Of a stretch of DNA of 64,000 nt, positions 62,180-64,000 are shown piece after piece. Position numbers and translations under genes: made by a program. Source of the stretch: Polyodon spathula (taxonomy: Eukaryota > Chordata > Actinopteri > Acipenseriformes > Polyodontidae); contig NC_054539.1 of assembly GCF_017654505.1 (NCBI RefSeq), forward strand, positions 66,797,256 to 66,861,255, in the 5' to 3' direction. The notes beneath the pieces are model-generated. The model was not told where the DNA came from, did no database searches, and saw only the letters and a list, made by a program, of their open reading frames with translations. Each line of letters begins with the position of its first letter. The stretch's first letter is position 1.

Positions 62180-64000
62180 AAGTGAACTGACCATGGGTGG
62201 AATATTTTACATTTAAAAATAAAAGGTGCACCAGCTGCATAAAGATGCTAACAAAAAAAAAGTAATTTCTTTAAGTTAGTTCAACACAATTGGAAATATC
62301 TTGGCCTGTGCATGCATTACTGCATGAGCACACACACAACTATTTTCAAAAAGGATTGCCAAGACCCAGTTATGTAATATCTTTAGACTGCAGATTTTGT
62401 TTTGAAAAAACAAAAACAAAAACAAAATCTGTCCCTTGCTGGGATTCAAAGTCTTAACCTTCTGTACAGGTTATGCTTTGACACTAAGTGTTTGCAATCG
62501 TAAGGTTAGTATCATATTGAGCTGGGTGTTTTTTTCAATAGTGTTTTTATTCACCAGTCCATCAGATAAGTGACATCTTCATTATGTATCAAAGAGATAC
62601 ATTATTTCAAAGGGAAAAAAACAACGTTAACAATAATGACATACTCTTACAGATATTATCCTGAACAAAATCATACGCAGCATAGTACATTTAGATGGTA
62701 GACAAATTACCTGTGAGAAATGGTAAACCCCTATGTTTAAAAATTATTTAGAATATTGTTGTCTTAAAAGCTAACATAACCATATCTACTTATTTACAAT
62801 AAGAGTGTTTTCTACTGTAAGTAGCAAGATCAATGTGTAATATGTATTATATAAGTGGTAGCTTGCAATTACAAGTATTGCTTCAGCTGCAGTTACAGTA
62901 CATCTAGCGGCTGTGCATATGATTAAATCAATCGTCTCTTTGAAGCTGCATTTGAAGCTGTGTTTTGTTTTTTGTTTTTGACTGAGTGGAGTGTAAACTT
63001 CTACTGAACACAATGCCAGTGAAAGTGTGCCTCTGGAAACATCATCTCAAAACAACAAATGATCCACTGCTCTCTCAAAATACACCCGCCTTATTTCACC
63101 TACATGTATCGTTTTGCTTAAGTCTTTTTTCTTGGGTCAGTTTTTCGAGGGAAATCTAGGAAGTCATCAGGGTACATCTTGTTGATTAGTGCCACTTAAT
63201 GGTCAGTGGTGATAAATGGTTATTGACCTTGATGTCGTGTTCTGTTACATCGGATTTGGAGCTGTATTCGTATGTGACTGTGAGAGCACTCCAGCTTTCA
63301 TTTTTTGAGAATGTTTTAACAACTTGATGGCTGGTACTATTGGTGCCATTATAATGTTTAGCTTTTGCTTGTTTAGCTTTGGCTTTTTATTCTGTTATGT
63401 TTGCAGTCATTGTCACTTTTAATCGTTCTATCAATAGTTGTCTACCCTGCTTTCAGCATATTTGCTGATGTCTTTTATTTCCGTATTGCAAAACGTAATG
63501 TAATTCTGTGACCGTTCAACTTTGTTTCCCCTGCCCTGGAAAACTCAGTTGTATTTCTAGCAGGAGAATCTGCCCGCTAATCAACACATCATATCCAAGC
63601 GCCATAACAACTCGGTGTGGCTGGCATTCATGTCTGTTTGGCCTCCTCCCCTGCCACCACCTTGCAGGGTGCCTTGTCTTTGGGGTGAGGTGACCCTCTG
63701 AGCCACTTCCTATCTGTGGCAATAGACTACATGATGTCATCGTGTATTCGCTAGCTGACCGGCATTGCGGAGAGCTGTCAGCATCCATGGACAAGAACTC
63801 CGTCCAAATTCATCATCCGTCATTAAGTTGTTTGTTCAATTGCAATTTAAATCATCCACATTGCAGATTCTCCATCCTGAAACTCTATTCTACACTGTTG
63901 CATAATGATGGAACACAGTTGAAATGTCACAGTATTAACTAGCTTTTATTTTTATCCAGTCGTTTGGGAGATGAGCTGGGTAATGCAGTGTTGGTGGTTA
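62180..64000. other. PTCHD4 intron 2, nothing recognised to the window edge
   Basis: No third PTCHD4 exon and no other gene were recognised. The 92-codon minus frame at 63516-63794 overlaps a plus frame and has no motif. The window ends inside the intron. Confidence 0.55.

Noticed and set aside
63516..63794. 92-codon minus frame near the right edge
   Set aside because: No conserved motif, an overlapping frame on the other strand and no splice signals that I could tie to a known gene.

Overview
This is a stretch of vertebrate nuclear DNA. It is AT-rich, gene-poor, full of dinucleotide and trinucleotide microsatellites, and packed with fish-type transposable elements. The mix of elements suggests a ray-finned fish: Tc1/mariner and Tigger-like DNA transposons, hAT elements, CR1-clade LINEs with a TTCTTATG tail, Ty3/Gypsy elements, a tRNA-derived SINE head and L2-type SINE tails. 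The repeat flavour resembles non-teleost fishes such as sturgeon, paddlefish or gar, but that is an impression from memory and not a proof.

The only host protein-coding gene I can support is the 5' part of a patched-domain gene on the + strand, best matched to PTCHD4. Coding exon 1 (51559-52107) and exon 2 (55516-55996) have clean GT/AG junctions and compatible phases. They encode the first 343 residues plus the first base of the next codon. The large third coding exon is not in the window, so intron 2 runs past the right edge. Everything left of about 51.3 kb is upstream intergenic DNA.

Layout. 1-22 kb: intergenic, with microsatellites, an old Tc1 transposase tail (about 7.1-7.35 kb), a Tigger/pogo relic (13.8-14.5 kb) and a BED-finger hAT relic (16.7-17.0 kb). 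22-27.2 kb: a decayed endogenous-retrovirus pol fragment followed directly by a decayed CR1-like LINE. 28.3 kb: a 31-bp x 8 minisatellite. 31-38.2 kb: a TIR element (31047-31918), then a Tigger-like TIR element (32733-38229) split by a nearly intact, young Ty3/Gypsy retrotransposon (32805-37590). 41.6-43 kb: two partial Tc1 elements. 44.8-47.5 kb: a solo LTR with perfect target duplication, then a decayed Gypsy pol. 48.6-50.2 kb: two more TIR elements. 51.3-64 kb: PTCHD4 exons and introns, holding a 35-bp minisatellite, a 138-bp hAT MITE, a 59-bp x 3 tandem repeat and a SINE head.

I found no operon, CRISPR array, tRNA, rRNA or new multi-gene system. The most informative structures are the nested insertions, which date one another, and the Gypsy element, whose few breaks sit at A-homopolymers plus one stop codon.
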